Shown piece by piece: positions 9,290 through 19,261 of a DNA stretch of 64,000 nt. The stretch lies in the NCBI GenBank assembly GCA_964633445.1, contig CAZWFW010000001.1:6373-70372 (forward strand), written 5' to 3'. The stretch comes from CAZWFW01 sp964633445. Its GTDB lineage: Archaea; Undinarchaeota; CAZWFW01. Each line of letters begins with the position of its first letter. The stretch's first letter is position 1. The translations under genes and the position numbers were made by a program. The notes beneath the pieces are model-generated. The model saw nothing but the letters and a program-made list of their open reading frames with translations. It did not search any database and was not told the DNA's origin.

Positions 9290-10291
9290 ATGTATGAGGA
9301 TCTCACCGTACTGGGAAGAATTTGTGGTTACTTATTCTTCTTTCTTGCAATCCTTTTCCTACTTCTCAAGGTAAATGCAAGGTATGCAACTTGGTTCTTT
9401 CTGGGATGCTCAGCTGCTTTCCTAGCGGAAAGACCAACCCTATGGTTTTCTCAGCAAGTGTTCGACGAAGGTTTTCTCATAGGTTTTTCTCTCTATACTT
9501 TCCCCTTTCTAATAATTTCATCATACCTTCTTAGGAAGGGGTTCAGAGATTTCTACTCTTTACTGCTCGGTGGCCTAATAACCCACTTACTCATAGATTT
9601 TTCTCTGAATGTTGTAAGAATGAATATAGTTGGTCTTTCTTTGATGATTTTTGTCGGACCTCTGCTCTTAATCGATAAATATATTTCGAAGAAACCCATC
9701 ATAACCTTTCAAAAAAGGATTTATGATATATTTACAAATAGGAGAAATTTTTATCTCTTACTCTTCTTTGTCTTCATAATTTACTTGGGATATTCGGAAA
9801 TGGGTTTGGCTGTTTCCCCTCTACCCTTTTATCTTTCCGTCATAGCACTCTTTGCAGAGTTTACGCTCCTTTACCTCATGTTTTCCTTTCTTTCGGATTC
9901 TCCTATAACTTCGCTAAGCATAAGCGAGATATTGCCCAACAAAAGAGAATGGAAAATCTTAACAGCATCTTTTTTGCCAATCTATTTTTTAATCTTGGGT
10001 TTTCTTGTTTGGAAAGTTAGCAAGCTTCTTCCTCTCTCTACCATCATAGTCTTGATGGGTATGAATTTGTTAGCGGTTCCATTCTTGATAATTTTATTGA
10101 AAAGGTGTAAGAAGAAGCACATGGAAACTGTGAACATAGAACTTAAAAAGTATGTGAACAAGAAGCATCTTCTTATTTTCCTTTGCTTAGCTTCTCTCCC
10201 TCTCTTTTTCCTAGCTCCGGTTTCCGCTACTCTCGGAGTATTAACAACGCTAATAGTGCTTTTCTTCGTATTGGCGGATATACTTAGATAA
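9290..10291 (+). CDS. Polytopic membrane protein, about ten helices, unknown
   Basis: From the ATG at 9290 the protein begins MYEDLTVLGRICGYLFFFLA and contains about ten predicted helices with short loops and no large soluble domain. An alternative GTG start at 9263 lies one base after the preceding stop. The same frame is open back to 9212, where it encodes ARRLKYQNINIEVKKKEF, which would complete the lectin-like fold of the previous gene. Translation as an independent protein or as the C-terminal part of a fused, frameshifted protein are both possible. No transporter signature recognised. Confidence 0.65.
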   Translation: MYEDLTVLGRICGYLFFFLAILFLLLKVNARYATWFFLGCSAAFLAERPTLWFSQQVFDEGFLIGFSLYTFPFLIISSYLLRKGFRDFYSLLLGGLITHLLIDFSLNVVRMNIVGLSLMIFVGPLLLIDKYISKKPIITFQKRIYDIFTNRRNFYLLLFFVFIIYLGYSEMGLAVSPLPFYLSVIALFAEFTLLYLMFSFLSDSPITSLSISEILPNKREWKILTASFLPIYFLILGFLVWKVSKLLPLSTIIVLMGMNLLAVPFLIILLKRCKKKHMETVNIELKKYVNKKHLLIFLCLASLPLFFLAPVSATLGVLTTLIVLFFVLADILR

Positions 10292-10390
10292 TTTCTTCGC
10301 TTCTTCAAGAAATGATTTGAAATTTAAATGTTATATAACTTTACGTGCTAATTTAATTACAATAGAAAATCATTAAATAAATTTTTGATA

Positions 10391-10957
10391 ATGGGTGGTT
10401 CTTTACCAAGAATAACAAAGGTTTTGGTATGCGTTATGATAACTGTTGGTGTTCTTATAGTATTATTTCTGAATATAAACAAGAATATGAGTGGATTTGA
10501 ATGTCCAAAATATACCCCACCATCTCCAGATTTTTGCAAAGATGGGATAATTATCACAGGATTAAAAGATTTTAGGGGTTGTAATCTTCCTCCATATTGC
10601 TTTAAGAGCGTATCTATGAAACCGCCTTTAAAGAAAATGAACAATAGTGCTATGATATCAAATCCAGCAGCTGTGTACTGCGAGGCGCTTGGTTATAAAT
10701 TCAAGATACTGAATGAGGAAAAGGGGCAGAGAGGCTATTGTATATTTCCCGATAATAGTAATTGCACCGCATGGTCTTTCTTTGCGGGAGAATGTGGAAA
10801 AGAGTGGAGCTATTGTGAAAGATACTTAGGAGGAAAAATTATAGGATATAAACCCTGTAGCGTATCTACCAAATGCGCTGTATGTAAAGTTAAATTAGAT
10901 ACTACAAGAGAATGTCTTGAATGGAATTTGGTGAGAGGGTTCTGTAGAAATGAATGA
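10391..10957 (+). CDS. Secreted cysteine-rich protein with DUF333 domain
   Basis: From the ATG at 10391 the protein is 188 residues: an N-terminal helix (VLVCVMITVGVLIVLFLNI) that acts as anchor or signal, then an extracellular part with many cysteines. Around residues 90-140 the run NPAAVYCEALG...GYCIFPDNSNCTAWSFFAGEC matches the DUF333 family pattern (NPAsxYC...GxCxFPDGsxCeeWaffrGeC), known from bacterial and archaeal secreted proteins annotated as putative hemolysins without good evidence. The cysteine content suggests disulfides outside the cell. The stop sits two bases before the convergent tRNA-Thr. Confidence 0.78.
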   Translation: MGGSLPRITKVLVCVMITVGVLIVLFLNINKNMSGFECPKYTPPSPDFCKDGIIITGLKDFRGCNLPPYCFKSVSMKPPLKKMNNSAMISNPAAVYCEALGYKFKILNEEKGQRGYCIFPDNSNCTAWSFFAGECGKEWSYCERYLGGKIIGYKPCSVSTKCAVCKVKLDTTRECLEWNLVRGFCRNE

Positions 10958-10959
10958 GA

Positions 10960-11032
10960 AGCCCCGACCGGGATTTGAACCCGGGACCTCCGCTTTACCA
11001 GAGCGGCGCTCTACCAGCTGAGCTACCGGGGC
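10960..11032 (-). tRNA. tRNA-Thr (anticodon GGT)
   Basis: The minus strand folds into a complete cloverleaf: acceptor GCCCCGG/TCGGGGC, D arm GCTCAGCTGGTAGAGC, anticodon stem CCGCT/AGCGG with loop CTGGTAA, and T arm GGTTCAAATCC. Anticodon GGT reads ACC/ACU, and U73 agrees with archaeal threonine tRNAs. No intron. Confidence 0.96.
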
Positions 11033-11106
11033 ATCATTTTTATTTTAAGCAAATTCATAAAATATAAAAGTGTTGCTAGAGCTCTTGGAAAATAAATCTG
11101 CAAGAT

Positions 11107-11979
11107 TTACAAATTTTCAGATTTCAAAATTTCCCTTAGATACTCTATATTTCCTTCAGCACTTTCTTTTGAATTCTCAGCCCCTGGCAAATAGCCTTCA
11201 ACAGTTACGTAACCATTATAGCCAATTTCCTTAAGCAAGCTTAAAACCCTAGCAATATCTATATTACCCTCATAAAGAGGTAAATGAGGTCTGGCGCCCT
11301 TTGGACCATAGTTGTTGCTAATGTGCACATGCCCTAAATAATCTTTACATTCCTTAACGAATCTAGCAATTTCTTCTATAGAAGAGCTACCATCTCTCTG
11401 CAAATTTACATGAGCTATATCTAAGGTCAACTTTAAACCTTTCTTATGGAATCCATCATTCTCCAAGAGTTTTTTAACGTCATCTCTCGTAACCACAAGC
11501 TCTGTTTCTCTTGGATATTTAGGTTCCATATTTTCAACTGTAATCTCAACATCAAGAATTTTTGCAAATCTTAAAATTTCATCGAGACCATCTACCATTA
11601 ACCTCCAGACATCTTCTTTGCTTTGGGACGGTGTAACCTTCCTGCCAGGATGAATAACCACAACCCTAGCATTTAGTATCTTTGCTAATTTTATCGATGA
11701 TTTTATGCAACGCAATGAATATCTTCTCACCATAGGATTTAAACTTGCAAAATTCAAATCCCATTTTGTTGCGTGAACGGTTATATCTAAACCCAAACTT
11801 TTAAGTTTCTCCTTCCATCTCTCCCAAAACTTTATTGGATATACTTGAAGCATCCAAGGATACTCGGCCCATATCTCAACAAAATCATACCCGCATCTAG
11901 CAACAAATTCCATAGTTTTGTTAAATCCCCACTCATGCAATAAATCCCAAAGTGCTCGTGTAGAAATTCCAAATTTCAT
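11107..11979 (-). CDS. Sugar-phosphate isomerase/epimerase-like TIM-barrel protein (AP endonuclease 2 family)
   Basis: A 290-residue protein with xylose-isomerase-like barrel features: an initial strand MKFGISTRAL, Y-D-F-V-E-I-W, a metal-binding pattern spread over VVVIHPGR, EITVENMEP, LTLDIAHVNL (Asp and His), HVHISNNYG and YVTVEGY at the last strand. Those Glu, Asp and His residues are the usual divalent metal ligands in this family. The AP_endonuc_2 superfamily contains sugar isomerases and endonuclease IV; the length and the single HVH favour a sugar isomerase or epimerase. Substrate cannot be inferred. It stands alone on the minus strand. Confidence 0.82.
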   Translation of the reverse strand: MKFGISTRALWDLLHEWGFNKTMEFVARCGYDFVEIWAEYPWMLQVYPIKFWERWKEKLKSLGLDITVHATKWDLNFASLNPMVRRYSLRCIKSSIKLAKILNARVVVIHPGRKVTPSQSKEDVWRLMVDGLDEILRFAKILDVEITVENMEPKYPRETELVVTRDDVKKLLENDGFHKKGLKLTLDIAHVNLQRDGSSSIEEIARFVKECKDYLGHVHISNNYGPKGARPHLPLYEGNIDIARVLSLLKEIGYNGYVTVEGYLPGAENSKESAEGNIEYLREILKSENL

Positions 11980-12029
11980 AACAATAAAAATTATGTTCTT
12001 TTGCTATGATATTAATTTTCAGTTCTAAT

Positions 12030-15000
12030 TTATTTTATAATAAGAGTTATTGCCTCGCTCTGTCCTCTTATATCACTATACATACCATAAGCTACCGCTG
12101 GCTTGGCATAAACGACGCTTGGATATTCAGCAACTAATTCATATTCTATGCTTGCCTCACCCAAATGATTAATAAACCACGAGATTTTGTTACCATTAAT
12201 TTCATACCTCACAATATTCTCACTTAAGTCATCCTTTAGCGAAGTTTCTTTAACCCTGAATCCAGGAGGTATGTAATCTTCAAGAATAACATAGTAGATA
12301 TCGTTGCCCCTAATGCTTATTTTAACATTCACAACATCCCCAACCCTTGCAACTGTTTTGTTATAACTCTTTTCAACGATTATATCTTTTTCAGGTAAAA
12401 TCTGCAGCGTTTCGGTTGTTTGCTTAACAATTATGGTATAATAAGGATTGCCAATACCCTCTTTTCTTATTTCAATAACATTTCTTCCTGTTTCTAAATA
12501 TTTAGTCACATCAATGATGTAAAGTTCGTCCTTATTTTCCTCAGTTACTGTAAAGCTTTGAACCTCTTTACCATTAACAAAAATGCTTAGTTTATAGTCC
12601 GCTTTTTGTTCCTTAGTAATCTTACTATACTCATATATTGCTAGCAGCGCCTCAGCAGTATCTTTTGTTGTATACCAACCGTAATATCTCTTGTTCTCAA
12701 TTAACCACTTAATCGCCTCTTGAACAATTCCGTAATACTTAACATTCTCCGTTGCTAATAACGCCCTTATAGCACATGCAGTTGTTTCAACATCACCTGC
12801 AAGTGCTTTACCATGCCAATGGTTATTAACTGCCATGTCATAAAGCTTTTCGGCTAAATGGCTGGTATCTCTTCCTGCTTTTTCATAGGCTAGGATTATT
12901 AGGGAGAGTGTGTAAGCATCCTCAACATTCTCATGATCTTCCAAATATTCAAGTGCTTTCTGAATATGATAATCATCTTTGCTAACACCACTTTCAAGCA
13001 AAGCTAAAGTTACGTAAGCTGTCATAGCAACATCATTACCCCTTAACCAATGACTACCATGCCATGCACCATTGTATTCTTGTCTCTGCATCAAAACCCT
13101 CTGAGCCCCATCAATTATGCTCCCATCAACATAGAAACCTACCTGTTTGGCTTTAGCTAGGCCAAATAATACGTAAGCCGTCATGAACTCATTAGTAGCA
13201 TCATTTTCCCACCACCCCCATCCCCCATCGCTATGTCTAAAGCTATAAATTCTTTGTAAACCTTTAGCTATCATATCATCAAGCTTTTTCTCAAATTCCT
13301 CATCAAGCATACCTTTTTCTTTTAGAAGCATTTTGATTATGATATCAGGATATAAGCTACTCATCGTTTGTTCAACACATCCGTAAGGATACCTTGCAAG
13401 TCTTTCTACCCCTACAATTGAAATGCTTAGTAAAGTAGGTTGGATGAGGATCTTAGCATTGGTAAATTCTGGAATAGCATTTTCGTATATCTCAAACTCC
13501 TTTTTAACATAATTGCTTTCAAGCACACCTGAAAATGATAAGGTTATTGGCTCTATCTTTGGCGTAATCAAAATTTGCTTTCTTACGCCATCTGAATACT
13601 CGCCTGAATAAGCAACTACAGTGACATTTGCTGAGCCATAACTTGTTAACTTAACATACCAACTTACCTCCTTCGCTTCATTTGGTCTTAATCTAACTAC
13701 TTTTGTTTCATTATCCAGTATGACAAATTTCTTGGATTGAATTAAGGTAACATAAGCATCTATGCTTTCATCCAAAAAGTTAAACACCCTAGCGCTTATG
13801 GTTACCTCATCCCCAACCGTCGCTTCACTAGGCACATGAACCTTTATAAAGAAGTCTTTCTTGGCAATAACCTCAGCATCATTATTACTTCCAACATCAC
13901 AATTCTTAGAGGCTGCTAAGGCAAGAACTTGCCACGTTGTTATACTATCAGGCAATTTGAATTTTACCTCTGCGGTACCATCTTTTGCTATAATTTCTTT
14001 CCATAAAGCTGTGTCTGGGAAGTAGTATCTTATCTCTATTCCCTTAGGAATATACCCAACACCCCTTGCCTCTTCTTCTAGCGTTTTAGGTGCCCCAATA
14101 CCCGCAGCCCATTCCTCATATGTGAGATACTGTGGTGCGGCCCTCATAACCATTCCTCCCATAAGGAACATGCCTATAAGCAAGAAAACTACAACAAAAA
14201 TTGCTGAGAGAATCGCTACACAAACAAGCACTGGTTTTCTCATATCTTTTCTTATAGCAGCTAAAATGGCCAAAGCTATTATGAAAATTGGTAAAATCCA
14301 GAAGGCAGATGCTCCTGAAATTACTAAAAGAAGTAGAGAAAATGGAACAGCTAATCCAGCCAAGTAGTATCTTGTAGGTCTCCTTTTTACTTTGAGAATT
14401 ACCAAAGCACCAAGCAAGGACGCAGTTGAGATGGTTGCCCACGCATCTTCATCTACATATCCGATTCCGAGAACATCAATAATTACTGCAAGAATAAATG
14501 CAGCCCCTAAGATTAAAGTTGGTAGTATAGCATACAAATATCTTGCTCTTCCAGTTTTAGCTAAATATACTGATGCAAGCGCTAGTGTTAGCAAAACTAT
14601 AACTATAGCTAGAAGAATAAGTTTTTCAGCAATTTCGTTAACTTTCCACCTATCCACCTCAATTGCTGTTAGCGATACTCTGATGCTTTGAGCAGGGTTA
14701 GCATAATAGTGCTCAAATGGCGAGAATTTGTTTTCTTTCAGTATTTGAACAGATTTATCTATTACTGCAAAACTAACTAATGCTGAAATTGGCTTATTAT
14801 CTTTAGAAACTTTAAATTTTATAGTTGCTTCTTCTCTTGGCTCATAAATTTTCTTATCGGATATTATTTCAACATCTAGTTTCTTATCTGGCAAAACGTA
14901 TATTGAAATTTCGTCATATGGGCAGGGAACACCATAACTTCCTTTAACAAGTTTTGGCGAAACATATTCATAAGCATAAGTTCTATAGTAAGGATAACTG

Positions 15001-16667
15001 TATTTTCTGCAATCTTTTAAGACATATGCTCTTATAATAGCGTTCTGATATGAGGGCTTAGCTTTGATAGTTAATTCAGCTTTTGCATCATTATCAAGCC
15101 TTACAGCATAGAAATCTGATGCATAAGATCCTAGAACACTCACATAAACGATTTCGTTTCTGTACTTCTCCTTTGCCAGTATGCCAAGCTTTATATCCTC
15201 GTTTTCTCTATATTCTTTCTTATCAGAGAAAACAACTATGTTTTTTTGCTCAATTTCATTAACTTGTGGTCTGCAATAAATACCCCTTCTGGAGTAATAC
15301 CAGCAAGGTTTATAATTTAGGAAAATCTCTTTTTCTGCTGAATAAACACCATCATCTATGCTGAGTGTTATTTTAACATATTCAACTCCGCTTGGGTACC
15401 TGAACTTTATTAAAAACCCAGCACCCCTGCTTGCACCTTCGTCTAGTACCTCCTCCTGCAACTCGTTATCAACAATTTTATATCCTATAAGCTTCCATGT
15501 AGTTCTCGCATTACTTGCCTCTGTGCTATCAGGATATGCTATTGAAACGTAAACTTCAACATTGTCCCCCTCTCTATAAACTTCCTTGTTTTTCTGAATT
15601 TCTACATTAAATGCAGATGTTACGATGGGTATTTTCTTTATAGCTGAGGTTTCTATACCTAAAACTTCGCTTTTTGCTTCTATTACAAGGGACTTTGGAT
15701 ATCTCCAATAATGGTGGTAGTAATAGGGAATCTCAAAGGGAAATCTAACTATGCAAATTCCTTGGGAATTTGTTATACAGCTATCCTGTTGAATAATATT
15801 CCTTTCACGCCACCCAGATACTTCCAAATAAACCTTGTAATCGATTTTCTGGTTAACAACTGGATCTCCGAAAATATAAGTCAATTTGAATTTTACCTCA
15901 AACTCCTTATCATCCCTTGTAATCCAGTTTTTGCTCAGAATATCTAATTTAGCCTCTGGTTTTTCGTATTTTCTTATCTCGACAACCAATTTTTCAGTAG
16001 TATTCCCATATAATGCTGTAAATGAATAGTTTCCAATCTCAGCTTCTTTATCTATAGGGAAGCTAAGGGAAAAATGACTAAAATCGTCTGTCTCAACATT
16101 TTTCTTAAAGATAATTCTATTAGACGGATTTCTTACTATTAAAGCAACGGTTTTATGAGTAATTGGTGCGTATGTTCCATTGATTTGCTGCCAAACAAAA
16201 CCAGCAACCTTTATTTCCTGGCCTGGCTTATAAATTTTTCTATCTGAATATAAATATATCTTAGCTTTTCTTTTCTCGATCTTTATCATTCTAGAGATCT
16301 CTCTGCTCTTACCGTGGTGCCATGCTTTAACTTTAAGCTCATAATTCCCTTCTGGTAAGTCTGGCAAAGTTATTCTTGCCATACCTGCTTTATTTGCTAT
16401 TACGGTTTCCTCAAAATCGCCAATCCCAAAAGTTATTTTTGCATAAGGTAGTGGTTTGTAATCGGGGGATAATGCCATAGCAAAACCGTTAAGCTCTTCA
16501 CCAGCATATTGCGTATCAGATATTTCTAAAAGCAGATTTATTTTCGTGTATTTGTTGTATAAATAGAAAAGCTTAGATAACCATAGCGGTGATGAGAAAA
16601 GCAGAATGCTTAAAGCTATAAGAGATATTATCGCAAACTTCAATTTTCTAAAAGAAACTTTTTTCAT
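12030..16667 (-). CDS. Alpha-2-macroglobulin family surface protein with intact thioester and a six-helix membrane insert
   Basis: A 1545-residue protein. An N-terminal anchor helix (FAIISLIALSILLFSSPLW) is followed by macroglobulin MG1/MG2-type sandwiches (IYLYSDRKIYKPGQEIKVAG) and further MG domains. A block of about six hydrophobic helices follows (roughly residues 680-845), and then the A2M region. The thioester motif YGCVEQ places Cys1097 and Gln1100 correctly, followed by the alpha/alpha toroid (DGGWGWWEND, NGAWHGSHW) and C-terminal receptor-like sandwiches. Family members covalently trap proteases or targets. An even number of inserted helices would keep both halves outside the cell. 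The membrane insert between MG and thioester parts is unusual. Confidence 0.9.
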   Translation of the reverse strand: MKKVSFRKLKFAIISLIALSILLFSSPLWLSKLFYLYNKYTKINLLLEISDTQYAGEELNGFAMALSPDYKPLPYAKITFGIGDFEETVIANKAGMARITLPDLPEGNYELKVKAWHHGKSREISRMIKIEKRKAKIYLYSDRKIYKPGQEIKVAGFVWQQINGTYAPITHKTVALIVRNPSNRIIFKKNVETDDFSHFSLSFPIDKEAEIGNYSFTALYGNTTEKLVVEIRKYEKPEAKLDILSKNWITRDDKEFEVKFKLTYIFGDPVVNQKIDYKVYLEVSGWRERNIIQQDSCITNSQGICIVRFPFEIPYYYHHYWRYPKSLVIEAKSEVLGIETSAIKKIPIVTSAFNVEIQKNKEVYREGDNVEVYVSIAYPDSTEASNARTTWKLIGYKIVDNELQEEVLDEGASRGAGFLIKFRYPSGVEYVKITLSIDDGVYSAEKEIFLNYKPCWYYSRRGIYCRPQVNEIEQKNIVVFSDKKEYRENEDIKLGILAKEKYRNEIVYVSVLGSYASDFYAVRLDNDAKAELTIKAKPSYQNAIIRAYVLKDCRKYSYPYYRTYAYEYVSPKLVKGSYGVPCPYDEISIYVLPDKKLDVEIISDKKIYEPREEATIKFKVSKDNKPISALVSFAVIDKSVQILKENKFSPFEHYYANPAQSIRVSLTAIEVDRWKVNEIAEKLILLAIVIVLLTLALASVYLAKTGRARYLYAILPTLILGAAFILAVIIDVLGIGYVDEDAWATISTASLLGALVILKVKRRPTRYYLAGLAVPFSLLLLVISGASAFWILPIFIIALAILAAIRKDMRKPVLVCVAILSAIFVVVFLLIGMFLMGGMVMRAAPQYLTYEEWAAGIGAPKTLEEEARGVGYIPKGIEIRYYFPDTALWKEIIAKDGTAEVKFKLPDSITTWQVLALAASKNCDVGSNNDAEVIAKKDFFIKVHVPSEATVGDEVTISARVFNFLDESIDAYVTLIQSKKFVILDNETKVVRLRPNEAKEVSWYVKLTSYGSANVTVVAYSGEYSDGVRKQILITPKIEPITLSFSGVLESNYVKKEFEIYENAIPEFTNAKILIQPTLLSISIVGVERLARYPYGCVEQTMSSLYPDIIIKMLLKEKGMLDEEFEKKLDDMIAKGLQRIYSFRHSDGGWGWWENDATNEFMTAYVLFGLAKAKQVGFYVDGSIIDGAQRVLMQRQEYNGAWHGSHWLRGNDVAMTAYVTLALLESGVSKDDYHIQKALEYLEDHENVEDAYTLSLIILAYEKAGRDTSHLAEKLYDMAVNNHWHGKALAGDVETTACAIRALLATENVKYYGIVQEAIKWLIENKRYYGWYTTKDTAEALLAIYEYSKITKEQKADYKLSIFVNGKEVQSFTVTEENKDELYIIDVTKYLETGRNVIEIRKEGIGNPYYTIIVKQTTETLQILPEKDIIVEKSYNKTVARVGDVVNVKISIRGNDIYYVILEDYIPPGFRVKETSLKDDLSENIVRYEINGNKISWFINHLGEASIEYELVAEYPSVVYAKPAVAYGMYSDIRGQSEAITLIIK

Positions 16668-16673
16668 GAAAAT

Positions 16674-18470
16674 TCACCACATAACCTTCTTAATGGCATT
16701 CCTTTTCCATACTATGATTATAATGAAAAGAATTAGCAAAAATGTCCAGAGAATCTTAGACTCAAGCTTCATGCCAACAACCTCAACATAAACTTCCTCA
16801 TTCGGTTTCAAATTTCTAAATTTCCCTTCCAAATACTTATTCATTCTTGGAATCTCTATTTCTATTGGTACACCTCTCTTTGTTACAACAACCTCCTCAA
16901 CTTGCTTCTCAACACCTATCTCCCTTAAAACTTGAGCTTGCTGAGCAAAAAATCCTTTACCACCCAGCGTTATTTGTCTATATGGTCTTGTGGGAATAAA
17001 TTCAACAATCTTCAACTCCATTTCAGGTTTCGAGCTCATTTTCAATTTTTTGAAATCTGTTGGCAGACCTAGCTTAATCGCCCCTTCAAGAATTGGTGCT
17101 GAAATCTTGGGCAAATACGCTAAGTAAGTTAATAGAACATTTCCTTTTTGAACATTATCTTGTGTGTAGATTACTATTAATTCGAAATCTCTATAGTCAT
17201 TACCAACTTTTTCTGAAAGAGGCAGAGGAATTTTTATTTTTTCTTGCTCCTTATAGGCGAAAGCATTTTCACCGTCTATCAAAGCTCCCCAGAACGTTGC
17301 ATTATCTGGCAAAGTCAACTCCAATGTTTTACCAGGCTCCGTATTTACAATGCGATACGTTGCTTTAACAAGTGCAAAATCCTTTGTAGGTAATATATCG
17401 TACGTTGCTTGCTTAATAATAGTAGCTAAAACACCTACTTCCTCAACTTTTTCTTTGGATATAAGCAGAGAAAATTTTTGGCCTTCATACGTTGCCACCA
17501 AAACGTAATCTGCAGCATATTTTCTTCCAAAATCCAGCAAATCCTGCCTTTCATACGGGGATATCTCCCTTACATTAGTTGCAGATGTAACGTTAATCTC
17601 AAATCCCTTTGCATATACTGCCAATGCACAAGCATACGCATCTGTAGCTCCTTTTTCTAAAAATATCGTTGGCTGTGTAATATTGAGAGTTAGAACTTCA
17701 AATTTAAGCGTTAATAGAAGACTGTTTGTAGATCTAGGCAAGACTGCTGAGAGAGTATTATTTTCAATCTCAGCAAAATCTAAAAGATGATAGTCGCTTC
17801 CAGCATAAGTGGCTATCGCATCCTCCAATCTATAGTTTGATGGGAAACTTAATTTTATGTAATTAAAGCTACCCGCGGATGTTGGGTGATATATAAATAT
17901 TGCTTTGTCCTTATCTGCTAGGGTTATTATAGCATATGCCCTCTCTATTTCCTGCGGTAAAGTTATCTCCTGCCATTCAGATTTAACATTTAGAGAATTT
18001 GCATTTGTAACCAGCCAAACAATCTTGTTTTCAACCCATTCATAGGGTTCAGGAGTGGGGTGAACCTTTAATTTTCTATAAAATTCATTATCGAACTCAT
18101 ATTCCATCTCCAAAATTTTTGCGGGGCTTGGCAAAGAAATTGAAGATTCCGCCTTATTCTTACAAATCTTAATCCCATCAGCTAAGATTATATGTTTACC
18201 AGAAGTTAAATTAATTTTAAGCAAGTTGTAAGCATATTGCTCCTCAGAAACTGGGTTATTATCTACATAAACATCTTCAACAGCAAAATCCCCTAATGGC
18301 AGAGTGATTGTTGTATTCCTGAATGCTGAAATTTCTATTCTTAGCGAGACATCGCACTTATTCTCAGAAATCTTGTAAGCAAGTTCGTATTTATTTATGG
18401 TGTAATCCTGAGCATGTGCGTAATTCAAGCTTGTCAAGACCAGTAAAAGTAATATAAACAGACCCCTCAT
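16674..18470 (-). CDS. Surface protein with signal peptide and C-terminal anchor, partner of the alpha-2-macroglobulin gene
   Basis: A 598-residue protein with a clear signal peptide (GLFILLLLVLTSLNYAHAQ), a long extracellular part of beta-rich repeats (ITLPLGDFAVEDVYVDNNPV; LELTLPDNATFWGALIDGENAF), and a C-terminal helix (WTFLLILFIIIIVWKR). The gene ends seven bases before the alpha-2-macroglobulin start and begins with a 4-base overlap with the upstream Yip1-like gene, so the three are likely cotranscribed. I do not recognise a domain family with confidence. It could be a companion that presents or regulates the thioester protein, but that is inference from position only. Confidence 0.75.
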   Translation of the reverse strand: MRGLFILLLLVLTSLNYAHAQDYTINKYELAYKISENKCDVSLRIEISAFRNTTITLPLGDFAVEDVYVDNNPVSEEQYAYNLLKINLTSGKHIILADGIKICKNKAESSISLPSPAKILEMEYEFDNEFYRKLKVHPTPEPYEWVENKIVWLVTNANSLNVKSEWQEITLPQEIERAYAIITLADKDKAIFIYHPTSAGSFNYIKLSFPSNYRLEDAIATYAGSDYHLLDFAEIENNTLSAVLPRSTNSLLLTLKFEVLTLNITQPTIFLEKGATDAYACALAVYAKGFEINVTSATNVREISPYERQDLLDFGRKYAADYVLVATYEGQKFSLLISKEKVEEVGVLATIIKQATYDILPTKDFALVKATYRIVNTEPGKTLELTLPDNATFWGALIDGENAFAYKEQEKIKIPLPLSEKVGNDYRDFELIVIYTQDNVQKGNVLLTYLAYLPKISAPILEGAIKLGLPTDFKKLKMSSKPEMELKIVEFIPTRPYRQITLGGKGFFAQQAQVLREIGVEKQVEEVVVTKRGVPIEIEIPRMNKYLEGKFRNLKPNEEVYVEVVGMKLESKILWTFLLILFIIIIVWKRNAIKKVMW

Positions 18471-19096
18471 CTTACAACGCTTGCTTTTTCTACAAATCCA
18501 TAGCTTGCCTCAGCTAGGATTCCCGCTCTTACTTTTGGGGTCGGATGGAAAAGTAGATCCACAAATTGAACTAGTGTAAAGATAAGAATACATAAAGTTA
18601 CTATAATTAAAATAACTGTCTCCCAATCTTTTCTCTTTTCATGCTTAAAATATAAGTAAAGATATCTTATACTTGCAGCACCTCCTAACCATATTGAGAT
18701 TATATGTAACACTACTGGCGAATGATCTGTTAAACTATAAAGAATGTTTAACGGTAGGATGGCAAGCATGACTAAAGTTGCTACCAAAAAAGTTACAAGG
18801 TTTCTTGAAAATGCATTAATAACAGTGTCTCTTGAGCCAAAAATCCATGTAAGCATATAAAGAGGAATTGTTGCAAAAAGAATTGTTAAAATTTCTGTTA
18901 CAGGAAATTTCCACGCAAATGCTAAAGATGTTTGGAAAATTTTATCTAATAAGTATCCGTAGATTGCCCCATAGATTGAGGAAAATATAATAAGCGCCAA
19001 GGAAAAATATAAGACGGTTATTTTTTCCTTGTTTAGCATATCAAAACTCTTCTCAGGCTTTTTTAGGAGAGATATTACTGCTGTTATAGCACCCAT
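18467..19096 (-). CDS. Yip1-like integral membrane protein
   Basis: A 209-residue protein with five predicted helices. The N-terminal segment (AVISLLKKPEKSFDMLNKEK, a P-x-x-x-F region before the first helix) and the helix spacing resemble Yip1-domain proteins, which are common in archaea with no known role. It is the first gene of the macroglobulin operon and overlaps the next gene by four bases. The family call is by overall pattern and is moderate. Confidence 0.6.
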   Translation of the reverse strand: MGAITAVISLLKKPEKSFDMLNKEKITVLYFSLALIIFSSIYGAIYGYLLDKIFQTSLAFAWKFPVTEILTILFATIPLYMLTWIFGSRDTVINAFSRNLVTFLVATLVMLAILPLNILYSLTDHSPVVLHIISIWLGGAASIRYLYLYFKHEKRKDWETVILIIVTLCILIFTLVQFVDLLFHPTPKVRAGILAEASYGFVEKASVVR

Positions 19097-19261
19097 ACCA
19101 AATAGTATAGGTTACTGCTAAACTTTATAAAATTAACTTTTGCGTTGTATCTTGGTTTCTGTAGCTATTGTTTGGTGATTTTGTTCATGATAAAATGCGG
19201 AAATTGCGATCATATAGTAACTTTCAAAGCAAAAAGGGTGTAAAATTGAGATAGGGGAGTA

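Noticed and set aside
14116..14442. Second open frame on the same strand within the macroglobulin gene
   Set aside because: It lies in another frame of a strongly coding region, is rich in Cys, Ser and Phe and has no start signal.
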